From NCBI GenBank assembly GCA_022539475.1, contig VCMS01000042.1, positions 337,561 through 401,560 of the forward strand: a stretch of 64,000 nucleotides of DNA. The letters are read 5' to 3'. Position numbers and translations under genes: made by a program. Under the pieces are notes generated by a model. That model searched no databases, was not told the DNA's origin, and was given only the letters and a program-made list of their open reading frames with translations. The DNA comes from Gracilaria domingensis. Its lineage: Eukaryota > Rhodophyta > Florideophyceae > Gracilariales > Gracilariaceae. Positions 26,770 through 36,895 of this stretch are shown piece by piece; the first letter of the stretch is position 1, and each line of letters starts with the position of its first letter.

Positions 26770-27060
26770 TTTCTCGGGGTGAATTTGGATAATTCGGTCC
26801 CATCTCTGCCGCGCTCAAGTCGGATTCCGCCAAGGTGAGCTCGCCTACTTCTAGGTGAACTGGCCTAAGTTTGGGTGAACTTAATCTAGTTCTCACCCAC
26901 ATTCTTCGCCACCGCAACCGCTTGTGGTACCAATCTGATCACAAAGTTGGTCACCACGCTACGAAACGTACTCTCGTCAAGTGCTCTGGACGCCAGCTCC
27001 AACCGCCTTGGCTTTTGCTGCACACAGTTCTAGTGCGTAATTCACGTCCCAATATCTACG
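26770..27060. repeat. Array module C, copy 1
   Basis: Matches 30240-30530 at roughly 80 percent: TTTTCTCGGGGTGAATTTGG, CTCGTCAAGTGCTCTGGACG and a short internal repeat of GTGAGCTCGCCTACTTTTGG type. No coding function recognised. Confidence 0.65.
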
Positions 27061-27287
27061 AATTGTGTACATTGCTTCTACTCCCGGCCGTTTGATTCTT
27101 TTCGCTCTTGATGACCTTGAGCTGAGATTAAAACACTCGCACCAGAGAAAACAAGACTCTCTTAGGCAGCTGTTTCTGCCCAGGCTTACGAGAGTCCCTG
27201 AATATGACTATCACAAATTCTAGAAAGTCTACATAAGCAATTATTCCATGTCTCAACCATCAGTTTACAATAAATTCTTTCACACAG
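27061..27287. other. Spacer before unit 2, no gene seen
   Basis: Short, AT-balanced, no motif recognised. Confidence 0.4.
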
Positions 27288-27887
27288 CTATTGCTCTTCA
27301 GAACCCTCATCCACCACCGCCGTATTCCCCTCTCGGCCATGCCAATGCCAACACTCTTCGCGAGTGTGGCCTCTTCTACTGCAATGCCAGCACCTGACTC
27401 GGCGCCGTCTAGCTCTCCTATTCGGGAGCTCACGCTCTGGCGCTTCATTGTCTACTGTGCTTTGCTCCAGAGGCCCCACAACTCCGTCACCGACGCGCAG
27501 CTGTTGATCGTCAGTGGAACTGGACCCATTAGCTGGCGTCTCGGTTGCGTTGTGGGGCTTGGAGCGGCATTCCCATCTTGTCAAACACCCCGCCTTTGAT
27601 TCCATCACCGTTTCATCCCCGAGGCCGCAAATGGAGAAAACATTCTTGTTTAGAACACGACTTCCCTTCCATCGGCCACTTGAGGTTTTCTTGTGGTATT
27701 CCTCTCTCGTGATGCAACCCCTTTTATCCTCCAGCGTGTTTGACAGCTTTCCTATCCCACCACAATCAGAATCCTCCTCGCCCTCCTCACACATTCTCGG
27801 CTTTTTGGCGCGGGAAGAACCTCCTAGCAGCATTCCCGCCATTCCGATTGTCATGACCACCTCTAGTAATTCAAAAGCGAACACCAT
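27288..27887 (-). CDS. Cysteine-rich secreted protein, copy 2, with C-terminal zinc knuckle
   Basis: 199 residues from the ATG at 27885-27887; the N-terminal part parallels copies 1 and 3. The signal-peptide-like start is FELLEVVMTIGMAGMLLGG. The first cysteine differs (ASCGG replaced by GSSRAKK, with a Cys further on at RMC). The rest keeps SDCGGIG, RGC, SIC, AGCLTRWEC. After the domain a polar region shared with copy 3 follows (NGSSSTDDQQLRVGDG, STVDNEAPERELPNR). Only this copy then continues into RRARRRRVRCWHCSRRGHTREEC, a CCHC zinc knuckle (C-x2-C-x4-H-x4-C) of the nucleic-acid-binding type found in gag proteins, and ends VDEGSEEQ. A secreted domain joined to a zinc knuckle is unusual and may reflect a fused retroelement exon. 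The frame has no stops over 600 bp, so the gene may be live. Confidence 0.6.
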   Translation of the reverse strand: MVFAFELLEVVMTIGMAGMLLGGSSRAKKPRMCEEGEEDSDCGGIGKLSNTLEDKRGCITREEYHKKTSSGRWKGSRVLNKNVFSICGLGDETVMESKAGCLTRWECRSKPHNATETPANGSSSTDDQQLRVGDGVVGPLEQSTVDNEAPERELPNRRARRRRVRCWHCSRRGHTREECWHWHGREGNTAVVDEGSEEQ

Positions 27888-28260
27888 CTTAATCCTCAAG
27901 TTCTAAACAATAGTTGCGTGATTGATTCCTTGTATTCCGCTGCAGATGAGAAACAGGCGGAGAGGAACCCAAAACGAATGCGCTCGGCGAAGAAGCGCTT
28001 AAATACCTCACAAATCGGTGCTAGCTCCAACAAATTGTACCCTCGTGAACAGCGAGAGCACCGAGATCCACGGTGAGTGGGCTCCAATGCAAGTTCCAAT
28101 TCTTTCTTTCCTCGCCCCAATTCCCCATGTCCACGTCCACGTCTACTTCCACGTCCACGTCCACATCCACGTCTACTTGTTCCCTTCCCCATCAATTGCG
28201 GAATCTTCTTCACTTTTTCACCTTTACCTTTACAAGCATTTTAGGAAAGAAGACTGAGTT
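27888..28260. promoter_or_regulatory. Divergent promoter region, unit 2, with (CCACGT) expansion
   Basis: Homologous to 23610-23998. The stretch at about 28126-28177 holds repeated CCACGT/CCACAT/CTACTT hexamers, longer than in unit 1. Each CCACGTCCACGT carries ACGT cores, a common binding site for plant-type bZIP factors. The minus-strand TATTTAAG box is kept. Confidence 0.6.
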
Positions 28261-28600
28261 GTGCTAAGCAGTGCAACTTGTATCGAACGAGAGAGGAGCA
28301 AGGCAGATCTGGGACTGCTGACAGAATCACAACTTGCCTTCTACATAATGCAGTACATGATGCAATCTGGGGGTACCGACGGTACCACTCGAGCGCGAAC
28401 TAGACCAACCCCGAAAAGAAAGCCATCACGTCTCCCGAACTGCAAGAGTAAGTTAACAGATGCACTGCCAGATGAATAATGCTCCATCAAGAGGATGTAG
28501 ACTCGTTTCACAGACATCACATCCCATACGAAGTACGACTTTCAAGACCGAACTCAGTTAAGCAGCTCCCGGCAGCATAATGACCCGCATATCTTCCGCC
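28261..28600 (+). pseudogene. Remnant of the plus-strand partner, unit 2
   Basis: The leader up to GTGCAACTTGTATC matches that of the MSSTGF paralogue. The following frame is unrelated (RSKADLGLLTESQLAFYIMQ, then a basic KRKPSRLPNCKSK) and stops at 28477-28479. At about 28505-28560 a stretch like ACATCACATCCCATACGAAG matches the C-terminal HIPYQL..SRPSP coding part of the intact gene. The middle is lost or replaced. Confidence 0.5.
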
Positions 28601-28644
28601 CTCGAGCTATACTGCACGGGCACGGCGAACAAAGTGGAGGCCAA

Positions 28645-29830
28645 TCGAAGTGATGGAGATGGCACGGTCACTTACCGTGCGTAATTCGCGTTCTTCACCA
28701 GTCGAAGTGTGCGCTCACAGCTGATCAGCATGCACTGTGACTTCTTCATCATATTCCGCACGTCAAACTTGACTATATGTCCCGGCGTAGAACAGCTACC
28801 AGTTCGCCGCATAGAGCCATGGCGCAAATATGATTCCCGTCCATCAACTAAGTGGCGGACATGCCATGCAGGCGATGTATTCCGATGCACCTTTTCTCAG
28901 CTCCGGACAGGCTCAAAGTTCTTGTTCGTCAATTTCGGCTACTCCTTGTATTCTCTCGCTTTCTCAGAAGAACATCACGTCCTCATCGGACGGTCGTTCA
29001 ACGTGCTGCACAGTAGATTCGGCGTTGAGATCATCGAACCACTGACCACTACGCTGTGGTGCCATTTCGGTTTCGAGATGGCCATCCGTCTCGTGGTCCG
29101 TGCGAGGTAGCTCTGGCTAATTATTGCGGATATCGAGCTCTATACAAGCCCTGGCGACTAGGCCGATAAATATGGTGCACACCTCGCGTTCTGCGACGCA
29201 ATCATCGTCCGATTCGCACATAAAGTCCGTGTTGTCCATTCGGCTCACAAAAACAGTCATCATGGTCGTGGCATAGAGCAAAGAAATATGAGAGGTTGAT
29301 TGATAGGCACGTCGAAACAAGTTCAGGCTCCCTGGCACTGCGATACAGTCAGGAAAGAATATTATTCATCGCAAAGCTATCGCTCTGCGGCATAGGTTTT
29401 TAGTGTCTGGGAGACGAGTAGTGTCACCGGCTGTGTCGAAGCACCTGGAAGATAAGCACTACTCACTGCACTCAGTACACTCACCAAGAGATGTACTGCT
29501 CCAGGGTGGTGTGGAAGGGGTTCTCAAAACTGCGATCGAGGCGCAAGTTGCTCGCACAAACACCAGACGGCGAGCGATCTATGCGCGATTCGGCGTCTGT
29601 ATGGGTCTCCTGCGATGGTGAAGAGCATCTTGTGTCACGTCCCTCTAGAACTATCTCTAATAAATCCACTTCTTCGTGGCCTCAAGAATCCAGCCGTTTA
29701 TGTCGAAAGACGCGAAAAATACGGCTGTGGAAGAGAGAGGAGGAACGAGGGAGAAAGGACAGTAAGCTAGATCAGACTTGGGCGGTTGTGGGGATTGAGA
29801 GTTTAATCTTGCACAGGACATGTGCCTACG
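28645..29830. repeat. Array module B, copy 2
   Basis: Homologue of 25528-26320. It carries an extra stretch of about 350 bp (roughly 29350-29690) absent from copy 1, after which similarity resumes (GGCTGTGGAAGAGAGAGGAG). Frames conserved with copy 1 are broken here. Confidence 0.6.
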
Positions 29831-30239
29831 ATTCATCCTGTGGCTTCTTACTTAGAACGGCGCACATTGAAGTGTAACTGTGGTGCATAAATTAAGAAGG
29901 ATGTAGACATGTCCTTTTTCGATGCCCGCTCGCAAGTGTGTCCCGACGAAATGAGCTCCCCAAGCTAAAAGGACGAGAGGAAAAACCGTTGATAGATATG
30001 ATGAAGCTACACCCGTCAAAAGTTTTGGCCTTCTTTAGGAGAGCAATATACGTATAGATTCAGCGTAGATCTCCTGCTTCTTCGCAATAAGGAGTGGCAG
30101 ACCATACTAAAGAAGAAATAGTTTAATCCCCGGGATGGTCGTTCATATGGCCCGTCGCAGGGTCGGGATGTGGAGAAGGAAGAGATCCACGTATCTAGTG
30201 TTGCTCTCTCCTGCCCTCTCCTTGCTTTTAAGGGAAGCG
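29831..30239. other. Spacer in unit 2, no gene seen
   Basis: No recognisable coding or repeat content. Confidence 0.4.
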
Positions 30240-30530
30240 AAACCCGTCACCGTTTTCTCGGGTGAATTTGGATGATTCGGTCCCATCTCTGCGCTGAAGT
30301 CGGATCCCACTAAGGCGAGCTCACCTACTTTTGGGTGAGCTCGCCTACTTTTGGGTGAACTTACTCTAGTCTTCACCCGCATTCGTGGTCGCCCAAACCA
30401 CTTGTGCTATCAATCTGATCTCAAATTTAACCACCACGCTACGAAAGGTGCTCTCGTCAAGTGCTCTGGACGTCTGCTCCAGCTGCCTTGGCTTCTGCTG
30501 CATACCATTTGCAGTCCAAGTCCGCAGCTC
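30240..30530. repeat. Array module C, copy 2
   Basis: Homologue of 26770-27060, about 3.47 kb further on. A 20-bp piece (GTGAGCTCGCCTACTTTTGG type) is duplicated inside it. Confidence 0.65.
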
Positions 30531-30643
30531 ACGTCTATAACGATGAAAAGCGTAGCCTAGGGCTTAATTAGAAACTAGTGGAGACAGCGTAGTGCTCCAT
30601 GGTTTAATTAGAACTGGTTTGGCCTCGATGACAGCCTGACTGT

Positions 30644-31306
30644 CTATAAAGGCGCCTGATCGCTGGGATTCACGATCAGGAGGTAGTCAGTGGACGACGA
30701 AGAGTCTTCTTGAGAGCCGTACCTGCGTTTCGGGTCTTGATTTGTCACAACGTCCCAATATGTTCGAATTGTATACATGGGTTCCACCCACTCCGTTTGA
30801 TTCTTTTCGTTCTTCATGGCCTTGAACTGTGATTTCCTATTCGGAAGCTCACGCTCTGGTGCTTCATTGTCTACAGTGCTTTGCTCCGGAGGCCCCACAA
30901 CTCCGTTACCGACGCGCAGCTGTTGATCGTCAGTAGAACTGGACCCTTTAGCTGCCGTCTCGGTTGCATTGTGAGGCATGGAGTGCCATTCCCACCGTGT
31001 CAAACAGCCAAGTTTGGATTCTATCCCCGCCCCTTCTTCCAGCCCGCAATTGGAGAAAACGTTCGTGTTCCAAACACGATTCCTCTTCCATTCGCCACCT
31101 GAGCTTGTCCTTTGCTCAACTTCCCTCGAAACACACCCTTTCTTATCCTTCATCCTGTTTGACAATAATCCAATCCCGCCGCAGGCTGACTCATCCCCCC
31201 CATCTTCATAACTTCCCATAGCTTGTCCGCCGCATGAGGCTCCTAACAACATTCCCGCCATTCCGACGGTCATGACCACCTCTGGAAAATCAAACGAACA
31301 GAACAT
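30644..31306 (-). CDS. Cysteine-rich secreted protein, copy 3
   Basis: 220 residues from the ATG at 31304-31306. Signal-peptide-like start FDFPEVVMTVGMAGMLLGA; mature cysteines at ASCGG, SACGGIG, KKGC, SNC and LGCLTRWE. The sixth cysteine of copies 1 and 2 is missing here (WEWHS instead of WECHS or WECRS), leaving an odd number. The polar region NGSSSTDDQQLRVGNG and STVDNEAPERELPNR is shared with copy 2. The tail then differs completely (SQFKAMKNEKNQTEW, ending VNPSDQAPL) with no zinc knuckle. Uninterrupted over 660 bp, so probably functional or recently so. Leader and TATTTAAG box match those of the other copies. Confidence 0.6.
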   Translation of the reverse strand: MFCSFDFPEVVMTVGMAGMLLGASCGGQAMGSYEDGGDESACGGIGLLSNRMKDKKGCVSREVEQRTSSGGEWKRNRVWNTNVFSNCGLEEGAGIESKLGCLTRWEWHSMPHNATETAAKGSSSTDDQQLRVGNGVVGPPEQSTVDNEAPERELPNRKSQFKAMKNEKNQTEWVEPMYTIRTYWDVVTNQDPKRRYGSQEDSSSSTDYLLIVNPSDQAPL

Positions 31307-31500
31307 TTTCAACGTTGTCCTCCAAGCAATAGTTTGTAATGCGTTTTTTCTCTTTCGCTGCAGATGAGTAACAAGCAGAGACAAACCCGAAACGAATGCG
31401 CTCGACGAGCATGCGCTTAAATACCTCACAAATCGGTGCTAGCTCCGTGAACAGCGAGAGCTCCGAGATCCGCGGTGAGTGAGCTCCAATTCAAACTCCA
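31307..31500. promoter_or_regulatory. Divergent promoter region, unit 3, truncated
   Basis: Homologous to the other two spacers up to TTCCTCGCCCCAATTCC, then breaks off. The plus-strand partner gene is absent; this is the right edge of the array. Confidence 0.55.
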
Positions 31501-32057
31501 ATCCTCTCCTTCCTCGCCCCAATTCCTGTTGTGAAATGTCACGACAGCAACGCGACGGAACAGGTGTGCGGACGCGTACACCGGCGCGTATCCCTCGGGC
31601 GGTGAGTGGAACGGAACAAGAAGCTCACCAGATCAAACAGCAGCTCCGAATGAGCCGCGACGGAAAGTGTAGGACCGAAATGAGGCTGACACAGTCGCGT
31701 GTAAAATTTGCATATGTGAATTTCCTTAATTCTTTCGAGGTCTACGTTCATTGCTGGATCCGCATTGAGCAGACCTCGAGCGATCCTCTTCGGCAAAGAG
31801 GTCGCGGGCAAAAACACAATAAAAGCTCCAGGCCGAAGACCTGAAGTGACCTCGGCGAAGGCAGAAGCCAGTTCCCCAGAGGTGTGCCCATCAGTTTGCT
31901 TTCTTTTTCGCCCCTTTGTTTTCTACCATCTTTCCTTTCCACCAGCCTGTCTCCCGACACTCACCAACAAAGCGCTTTGACTCAAAGAGCAAGAAAACCG
32001 GGTGGCAGAAAGGCAACCAAGGACGGTGCAGGCAACTGTATCATTTGGAGAGCAATC
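31501..32057. other. Intergenic, short frames only
   Basis: A plus frame from about 31536 to 31844 opens MSRQQRDGTGVRTRTP but has no recognisable motif. The region lies between the array edge and retroelement debris. Confidence 0.35.
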
Positions 32058-33110
32058 ATGGCTTCAAACTACGGTGTTATTGCATTTCCCAAACCTCCCC
32101 AGCCCAACAAAGTCAAGCAACCGGCTCTAATCAGGTTCGAGACAAAGTACGCAGCAAACAAGGAGAAATGCAACGATGTCAATCGCAATCGAGACGATGA
32201 CAACCAAATCACCGTTACAAACGTTTGAGACTGTGCTGAAAGCAGTTCTTTACATGCACTTTGCATTATGGGAGAAATTCAAGACGCGGTTACTGACAAA
32301 GAGACTATTGTAGATAAAGTCAACCTCTGGTTTGCGAGTGCACTATTGTGAACGCCACAAGATCTTTCGGAACGGATTAACGCTGCATTATCGTCAACGT
32401 CTTACACCCCGTGCCACGAACACCGCGCTGGAGCTGTGACATCTTTCGTAACCGATGTCATCAAAACATTGGACTACAAAAATGCTTTTTCAATATTGAA
32501 TGATTCCGAGAAGGCCACATATCTCATGAACAAGATGGTGCAGAAATTCGAACCGCCTTTGCTTCACGAAAGAATCAGAATGAAGCGCTCTCTTTGGAGC
32601 TCAGTGGAAAACAGCGATATCAAGTTCTCTAGGACACAAGTGGCGTCCGTTGTCACAGAGTTTTCTTACAACGAGGTAGCGCGCATGTTTGAACGTTTTC
32701 AAGAAACGGAACCGCACGGATTTTGAGAAGAAGTACGACAAACCTAGAAAGCCGCGACGATTCGACATAAACAAAAGGCGGGGCGTTCGACAACGCCTAA
32801 GACTGAACAACGATCGGTACTCAAGAGAAGGAAGCTGCAGAAGGAATGGACCGAGCACTGCTTGAACCCACAATTTGGTGAGACGCATTTGGTGAAGAAC
32901 TGTCCAATCACGAGCCGCGAGTTACGAAAACAAATTTTCGACGAGTATTTACAGAAGAAGAAATCTGCAAAATCTGTCAGAGCCAGCACCTTCGACCTTC
33001 CTGATGCCAGCGAAGGCAGATATCGCGTGTTTTTTTAAGACAGTATTTCAGCCGTTGCATTGGTAGATTATGGCGCTGACTCCAGCGCTATACCATACAG
33101 ACTCTGTATT
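32058..33110 (+). pseudogene. Decayed retrotransposon gag-protease fragment
   Basis: From ATG 32058 the gag-like start MASNYGVIAFPKPPQPNKVK leads into a helix-rich region (FETKYAANKEKCNDVNRNRD) that is broken by several stops and shifts. Further on a C..H..C array (EHCLNPQF...THLVKNC) resembles a zinc knuckle. Near 33060 VALVDYGADSSAIPYRL resembles the DSGA active site of retroviral-type proteases, with the Asp-Ser-Gly altered to Asp-Tyr-Gly. No reverse transcriptase follows, so the element is truncated. Confidence 0.6.
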
Positions 33111-33343
33111 ACAGAGTGATCGAAGAGATTTTGAAATAAGACCCAACACTTAAAGTTACCACTTTTGACGCCCCAATTGGGCTGCGTGGCGCGTTCAAGA
33201 ATATGAGCATTGACTGTACTGCATCGAAGTCAGTCAAAATGTGTGTCACTATTAAATTGTCTTTGCCAAACATACCTCTCCGTATCTGTAGAATATAATT
33301 TACCGTCATGGACACAGACGTGGACAAAGTCCTTCTCGAAAAA

Positions 33344-33425
33344 GTGTAGAGCAAATCGTGCTCGCCCAATACACGGACATGATTTTCATAAATCTCTGGC
33401 AGAAATAATTACGGGTACTTAGAAA
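33344..33425 (+). repeat. LTR-like fragment a
   Basis: Matches 35708-35790 in order and orientation: GCTCGCCC.ATACACGG, then GATTTTCATAAA and a CGGGTACT landmark. It starts TGTAGAGCAAA, a recurring start in this zone. Confidence 0.55.
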
Positions 33426-33599
33426 ATGTAGAGCAAAACCTTCTTTTGCGGGAAAAATCGCTGATGGCAACTCATAATTGTTACATTCGGTGGAACATTA
33501 ACACCTCTCGGTTACGAGTATCAATAGAGAGAATTCACTCAATCTAAAGATTCACCGGAGTAGGGTATTGTTTTCTGACACATGTAGTGCGGCCACCTT

Positions 33600-34312
33600 A
33601 TGCAGACGCCTCTTTCGTTAAGGAGGTACAGCGAGGCACACGTGGTTCATCCTGGTCACGTTGTCGGCAATGAATAGTAATCTTGGGGTACCTTAGTGAC
33701 ATTACATAAGCAACGGCCACCGCCGTTGGCCCCACTAAGTAAATTCAAAAAAGAAAAATCTTGGATCTAACAAGTTCCGCTTGTGACCGATTCTACTTCA
33801 TTGCAGACGGAAGTGCCACCATTCCGGTATATTTATCCTCCGTTACATGTCAAGAAACCACTGTTCGTACATTACGGTGCTAACTTTTGTCATTATCGTT
33901 TCTTTCTGCGTTTTTACTTCTACATTGTTTACCAACGGTTGTCGTGTGTCCTGCTTTGTGTTTACAGGTTTAGTTAGCGTTGTTTTCGCGATCTTTTTTT
34001 GCTCCTCGGGCTCTTGCTCCATACAAACGGTCTGATCGCCCCATTTTTTCCACCTCTTTCCCGCCGCTAACTCGGATCTTCCCACTGCCGTGGTGTGCCC
34101 TGCCCACTTAGGCCCGCCACATAGGTGGGTTCCCCGACTTCACGTCCGTCTGAGAGGCAGGAAGAGATCCCCGGAGTTACGCCCGCCACATGTCGACCTC
34201 AACAGAGGGTTGTTCCACTTAGCCGCCCGACATAGAGAGCAAGTCTGAACACCTCGAGTGGTTACCGCGCACGCGGGTGGGTTTTGTCTCCGCCCGTGGA
34301 GTGGTTTTGCAC
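33600..34312 (-). repeat. Interspersed repeat R, copy 1 (inverted)
   Basis: Read on the minus strand from 34312 it opens GCAAAACCACTCCACGGGCG. It matches copy 3 at 58771-59450 along about 700 bp, including GTACGAACAGTGGTTTCTTG and GATTACTATTCATTGC. No coding recognised; a solo LTR or a non-autonomous element is likely. Confidence 0.6.
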
Positions 34313-34317
34313 TACAG

Positions 34318-34572
34318 AAGGTATAAGTATGGGGCAACGGATGGGATACTTTTTTGCAGTATTGAGGTATGTCGCACTGAGGGGTCGGCCATTACGTGGC
34401 GCAGATGATTATTGGTCGCGTGTACGCGTGTGTAGGAATGGGGGTGTTCACAGATGTTTTGTTATGATTTTCGGATATTTTACTGGCCGCTGCCGCAGGG
34501 TGTCACGTGTACGACGTGTATGGACCTGTTCAGGTTTGCATTAGATTATTTAATTTCGTTTAACGAATTGTA
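34318..34572 (+). repeat. LTR-like fragment b
   Basis: Matches 35783-36036 at roughly 85 percent, with GGTCGCGTGTACGCGTGTGT, GGATATTTTACTGGCCGCTG and GTGTATGGACCTG. It includes GGTATAAGTATGGGG, a TATA-like promoter core. It is probably a broken LTR of the gypsy family at 36.8 kb. Confidence 0.65.
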
Positions 34573-34765
34573 GAGCAAAACCACTCCGCGGATGTAGACA
34601 AAAACTACCCGCGTGCGCGGTACTCTCAAGGTGTTCAGCCTTGCTCCCTATGAAGGGTGACGCAGCGGAAGAGCCCTTTGATGAGGTCGACACTATCCGG
34701 GCGTTATTCCGGGCGACCTCTTCCTGACTAACAGACGGAGGTAAGGGATGAACCCAAAAGAGGCG
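34573..34765 (+). repeat. Interspersed repeat R, copy 2 (partial)
   Basis: Opens GAGCAAAACCACTCCGCGGA and shares with copies 1 and 3 the string of landmarks GGTGTTCAG, TTGCTCCC, AGAGCCC and GAGGTCGAC. Similarity fades after about 190 bp. It lies head to head with copy 1 across fragment b. Confidence 0.55.
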
Positions 34766-35707
34766 GTAGTAACCGTATCAACGGGAAACCCAAAGGGATG
34801 GGGGAAATAAAGGGGAAAACAGGCTGTATGTAGGGAACACAGACCCGAAAAAGGGGAACAGCAGAACAACAACAACAACAAGAAACCTGTACACACAGGG
34901 CGGAGAACAACCGTAAGAGCGAGAAAACCAACAGCAAAAAACCGAAAAAAACAATAAATATAACCGTAGGTAAACGGGAGCTCCTCAGAGACGCGAATTG
35001 AATAAGTACTACCGTAGACGGCACGGAAGCTCTCCAAGATGGAGTCGCGATCCCGCCCAGGCGAGGTACTTAGAGCCGAACACTCGGTTGTCTTTACTTC
35101 CCAGGAGGGTGACCGTGAGGCCAACCCTTAAGTAGGGATCAGTATACTATCTTACAGTATTAACTATACCGGTACACGTCCGGACAATAGACTACACGTG
35201 TCCCGTGCCCCTCGGCTCAGAGTGAAATCCGCGTGCGCGGACACATCCACCACGTGGACACCTGATGTGTCCACCATCCAGGACAACAATCTATACTTTG
35301 TCCTGCGACCGTCAACTCAATCCTCAAGATTCTGAGGTAACACTCCGGGAAACCCGGTAAACCTGCAAAAAGCAGCGCGAGCACGACCAGAAATCCGGGC
35401 GTTTTGCTCTACATCTCCCGCTCCTCAAGATTCGGGAACCTTTCCGAATCCACGGGTTTCTTCCTCGAAGAGGCGAGGAGCACAATGTCCGAGAATTCGG
35501 TCGAAGCGAGCGAAATCGAATCCGATATCCCTCCTCGGTTCACTTCGACAACGAGCGACAATCCGTACAAACGGTGATTCAACACGATATCCAACCCAAC
35601 GACGCTAGTATATCCACTCAGTGGTCATCACCACAAGTTGTGGAGTGACAAACATATCCGTAGCAAACGGGTTACTGGTGGAACGGTCCAGTCCCAACAC
35701 ACCCCAC
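34766..35707. other. Intergenic or element interior, no gene seen
   Basis: Purine-rich, with AACAACAACAACAACAAG and many stops on both strands. At 35401 GTTTTGCTCTACA is the reverse complement of the recurring TGTAGAGCAAAAC, so another inverted fragment may end here. Confidence 0.35.
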
Positions 35708-36036
35708 TGTAAAGCAAAACGTGCTCGCCCGGTACACGGGGATGGTTTTCATAAACCCTGATAAGGATGATTCCGGGTACTCGGAAGGTATGAGTATTGG
35801 CCCACGGATGGGATGCTTGCGGCAGTATTGAGGTATGGCACCCTGAGGGGTCAGCCATGACGTCGCGCAGATGAGTATTGGTCGCGTGTACGCGTGTGTA
35901 GGAATGGGTGTGTTCACACATGTTCTGTTATGATTGTCGGATATTTTACTGGCCGCTGCCGCGGGTTGTCACGTGCACCACGTGTATGGACCTGCTTAGG
36001 TGTGCATTAGAGTATTTAATTTAGTTTAACTAATTT
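35708..36036 (+). repeat. LTR-like sequence upstream of the gypsy element
   Basis: The fullest copy of the LTR-like repeat (fragments a and b are parts of it), in the sense orientation 5' of the gypsy coding region. It begins TGTAAAGCAAAACGTGCTCG. Its true 3' border is unclear and may extend towards 36.8 kb. No matching 3' copy was found after 43.43 kb. Confidence 0.6.
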
Positions 36037-36895
36037 ATCGGTTACGATATTAGAGGTGACCTCCCGGTCACCTCCTCCTTCAGTAAAGGGTAACCGAGTT
36101 CGGTTCTGAACTAGTTCGCCATCGCGAAGTGTACAACTCCAGCCGGAGGGTCACCGCGTACGGTACGAGTTAGCTTCATCCCTCGGGATCACTCAGGCAA
36201 TACTGACCATTGTGGTTTTGCCTTCGGGCTTATTTATTCCGTGTCTTCGGACTTTCTGTTTCTTTTACTGTGCAGTTGTACTGCTTTCACCACAATTGGT
36301 AGCGTTTCCGTCTCTGTATAGAGTTATGCCGCGTGGGCTTAATACACAACCCCCGACTTCGGTGGCCGGGTCTGTTGCCGCTTGTCGCACGCCCCGCCGA
36401 GGGTTCCTTCTTTGGTTTTCCTTTCTTTTTCTCCCTTTTTACCTAGGGCTTACACCGCTCTACGGTACCTTTACTCCCGACCATTCCGTCACTTTTCGCC
36501 GGATTCCTGGATCAGGCCCGTTCACCCATCAACCTCCGTAGGTATATCCCGTACCACGGGCCGTCTTACACCCGCACTATCCGTGTTCGGAGGGCTCACC
36601 ACTGAGTTAACCTCGTCTAGAGGGCAAGGACTCGAACGCCTTGAGAGATGATCCCATCGCTGGCGTTTTACTCTACAAGTGGTCTCCCGACCTAGAACGG
36701 GTTGGATTCTTTCTTTCGTTCTCGTTCTTGTCGAGGAGTCTCACGATTAGTGATCAATTGGTTTTTGGGAAGCTACTGTGGAACAGTGGACTCTCTAGAG
36801 TGTTTTATTTGTTGTTCGTTACTTACTCCTTGGAGTATTGAGACCTCTCGTTGTTAATTTGATCTTACCGCTGTTCGTTACACCGTGGCCCGGTA

